Shown: positions 61,376 to 64,000 of the stretch, piece after piece | How positions within the stretch are numbered: position 1 is the first letter of the stretch | Layout: each line of letters begins with the position of its first letter | NCBI GenBank assembly: GCA_944548615.1 | Contig: OX155954.1 | Span: 3,577,335 to 3,641,334, forward strand | Length of the DNA: 64,000 nucleotides | Source: Micropterix aruncella | Lineage: Eukaryota > Arthropoda > Insecta > Lepidoptera > Micropterigidae | Direction: 5' to 3' | Program-made: the position numbers and the translations under genes | The notes under the pieces: generated by a model | What the model saw: only the letters and a program-made list of their open reading frames with translations | What the model was told of the DNA's origin: nothing | Database searches by the model: none

Positions 61376-62849
61376 TTGGGTCCTTACGTATTTGCTGTTT
61401 TTTCACACTGGCCACTTTGATTTTGGATAACTTGGGTTTGAGTTGGAATTTAAAATTAAAGTAAATTTTAATTCAAGACTATGTTATTCTTTTTTAAAAA
61501 TCAGCGGTGTGTGTTTAAGAGCCGTATTACAAAATAGCGTAGGTATTCTTTTAAAATGAGTTGAAAAAATGAACGCATTTTTTTTGGATGTAACTATAAA
61601 AGATAGGATAAATAAATAAATAAATAAATAACTATTCAACCCTGGGAGAAAAACCGAGGCACTGAGCGCTCTTCTCTTGCGCAAGCAAATATATACACAA
61701 TTTCTAATTGTTTTTTGCAGTGTTTTCTCCTTTCTAATGACAATAATTTATATTATGTCGTATTGCTAAAAGAGTGAACTTTAATATAGTATAAGTATTA
61801 TATAAGAATCTTATTTTATTTGTGAGAAAATTAGAATGATACAGGAAGATTTTTTTTAATTTTGTGTAATTGTAAGTAATGTATACCTTGGATATGTGGT
61901 CAAAAAACGAAAAAATAAAGCCGTAGTGTACATCAAGAATACATGACGGACATAAAAAAAAATAGTATACGGTTTTCGTTGTAGTGATATTACTGTATTA
62001 AGGAGCTCAAAGTTTGCCTTCCGAGCGTTTTACGAATAACGACTTTCGGAAAATGGGCTGAATAAGTAAATAATATTCGTTACATCTAAAATTAAAGGCC
62101 GCTATGGTCAACATCAAGAAATGGTCCAGGTAATTCAGTAATCAAAGTTTGTAGAAATCTCTTTATTTCTTGGAATTAGAACGCCAAAAATCCACTTTTC
62201 TTGCCTTCTGGAAAAAATATGTGAACGGGCTCTTAAGAATCAGCTGTGTGTCTTTCCGTCATTTGTTTTTGCTCAAATATTTTCGTTTGTGCAACCATGG
62301 TAAAGTTGAAAATTTGCATTAATTACAAATATGAGATCCTGTGCCGGTGTTTTCTATTACAGCTTCTCGCAGTCTGGCTATACGGTTACCGTAAATGTGT
62401 ACTGTGAAGAACTGCAAACAATGATGGAGAAGCTCGTGATTAAAAAACCGAGCCTGGTCAATCGCTCATCGCCTCTGCTTCCGCATGACAACGTATAACC
62501 ACAGATTTCACTGCAAATATTCGCAAAGTTGCAGGAGTTGCGGCTGGAGACTCTTGATCACCCACCGTACTTGCTAGACCTTGCTCCAATATTCAGAATT
62601 TAGATAACTTATACAAGGGGAAAAAATAACGTTGAAGAGTCGGTGAAAAACCCCTTTAAAGCATTCATTGGTTCATATCCACGTGAGTTTTACAGCAGAG
62701 GAATTGACATTAATGACGCATTAAAATGACAATTCTGCATAGATAATAGTTGCAATAATTCTATTAATTAAATATATTTTTTTTCTATAGAAAAAGGTTT
62801 GGCCTTAAATTTCCTTCATAGAACAGCAACTTTATAGTTAAGGACCCAA
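61376..62849 (+). mobile_element. Internally deleted mariner derivative, copy B, with a nested insertion
   Basis: TTGGGTCC at 61376 and its inverse ending at 62849 are each bounded by TA (61374-61375 and 62850-62851). Without the inserted block (about 61519-62232) the element would be close to 740 bp, like copy A. The plus strand retains MMEKLVIKKPSLVNRSSPLL, LPHDN, LETLDHPPYLLDLAP and the C-terminal ESVKN block with several stops. The second catalytic Asp is kept in the HDN. Copies A and B share the same internal deletion. Confidence 0.8.
61503..62255. mobile_element. Unidentified insertion inside mariner copy B
   Basis: About 20 bp on the left (AAATCAGCGGTGTGTGTTT) recur imperfectly on the right (GAATCAGCTGTGTGTCTTT), as a target duplication would. 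The inserted block begins TTAAGAGCC and ends GGCTCTTAA, a short inverted repeat with TTAA at both sides (61515-61518 and 62233-62236). Inside are an (AAAT)n run (61608-61631) and no ORF of note. It could be a non-autonomous DNA element or a retroposed piece. The type is not settled. Confidence 0.5.
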
Positions 62850-64000
62850 TACATCAAACGAAAGCTTATTACAAGTGTAACAAATCATTCTACGGCAGCT
62901 AAGCTGAAGTACGTGGCTGAAAAAAGTTATGGAGTGTTTAAATTGCTCAATATTTTATTCCATAAATACATCTTTTTAGTAAAATACCTCATTTACTTCG
63001 TGTTACAATACAGTTGTTTATATTATTTATATGGATAAGATATAACGAAAATATCACGTACCTACTATAAACCTACATCAACTATTAATGGTAAAAATAA
63101 CTGCATAGTACATAGTGAGTACTTTTATCCCGAAACTAAAGCGGTGAATAAGTTTATAGATAAAAAAGAAACAGATGATGATGATCAGTGTGCGGGTGTC
63201 AGGTAAAATTTTGCGCCGGCATTTTTTGTTTTACGTTTGGGTCCTCTAAACAAGTATACGGATGAAAGAGACTCAGTAATTAAGCAAGACTCATGAACAA
63301 GAGACATAGTAACAAGCAGTGATATATACTCAGTGTGTTGGTGGTAGGTAATATTTTGCGATTTTAAAAGTGATCCCATCCACTCGAAATACATTGAGAA
63401 TAATTATTTAAGCATACTTCAAGGGTCAAATACCCCAACGTGCGGCTTTCTTTAGGAAGACAGTCGTAGAGTCGTAGAGGCGTAGCTCGTAGCGTCGTCG
63501 TAGCGGAGCTGTAAAAGCGTAGAGAGGCGGATAATGACAGTAGCAATAGTTTATCGTCTATTGTTTTAGTGCGTCTGAGGCGGTTTAGTACGGCAAATCC
63601 ATGACAGCGACACGCGACTGAAACACAACCCTGAATAGTGTGGAATGTAAAACTAAAGAACCTGGTTCATACACGTACCATATGTTTCCCATTTTCGTTT
63701 TGATGGAGCTATGCGTGCTAGCTATGCGTCACTGTTCTAGGTATTGGATACAGAATAACTTCGATGATTAATTTGCATTTGATTTTCAGTCTTTTGAATT
63801 CTTCTCTTCGATTTCATAATTCTTTTATCGGCTATAATAATCGAGATTTTTAGATTCGATAATTTTTAAATTTTCAGTTTCAGTTAATTCAAAACCCGAT
63901 TAAGGTATTGTAAAGTGATGCAAGCAAGAGCTGTAGGCAATGAGCCCAATTGAGTTTCTATTGGGTTAAAATTAAGTAGCTTTAAAAATAAGTAGGATTA
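62850..64000. other. No gene seen
   Basis: Mixed composition. A CGTAGAGTCGTAGAGGCGTAG-like irregular repeat lies at 63468-63505. Short ORFs are unsupported. Confidence 0.5.

Overview
This is about 64 kb of AT-rich animal nuclear DNA, most likely from an insect and probably from a moth or butterfly. There are no bacterial-style operons or long ORFs. Dispersed repeats are everywhere: Helitrons with lepidopteran-type ends, tRNA-derived SINEs with a B box, Penelope-like, RTE-like and CR1/Jockey-like retroelement fragments, mariner remnants and several foldback (MITE) families. The lepidopteran assignment rests on the look of these repeats and is an inference. No complete host gene is visible.

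Host coding evidence is thin. One alanine/proline-rich internal exon lies on the minus strand (8245-8547) with excellent splice sites. A second, weaker candidate lies on the plus strand (61012-61249). A plus-strand zero-length-exon (recursive, 'ratchet') splice motif at 36611-36639 suggests that much of the window is long intron. The exons and the ratchet motif are on different strands, so at least two transcription units are implied if all are real.

Layout. 0.5-5 kb: a 120-bp tandem repeat, a GC-rich island, two dispersed repeats and a 128-bp palindromic Penelope end. 7.7-9 kb: repeat, Ala-rich exon, SINE. 11.3-13.2 kb: mariner derivative A and a LINE fragment. 17-20 kb: a 2.4-kb terminal-inverted-repeat structure with an internal 463-bp tandem duplication and a LINE fragment. 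21.3-23.1 kb: GC-rich hairpins and a young Penelope-like insertion with identical 346-bp inverted arms and a 12-bp target duplication. 23.6-31.5 kb: LINE tails, RTE fragment, GC-rich foldback element, 5S-like remnant, a roughly 220-bp (TA)n tract and a Harbinger-like MITE.

32-41 kb: two Helitrons, LINE fragment, ratchet motif and a diverged 330-bp repeat family. 41.4-43.5 kb: 5S pseudogene cluster, 38-bp hairpin insertion, and a 200-bp duplication around a foldback element. 45-53 kb: SINE, palindromes, mariner pseudogene, LINE fragment. 56-63 kb: SINE, 73-bp minisatellite, nested transposons, an array of about 116-bp units each carrying a CTCF-like core, the candidate plus exon, and mariner derivative B carrying its own insertion.

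The main biological content is therefore transposon archaeology inside introns or intergenic DNA. The best second-look items are the Penelope inverted structures, the CTCF-like arrays, the ratchet motif and the 38-bp hairpin insertion with a 9-bp target duplication.
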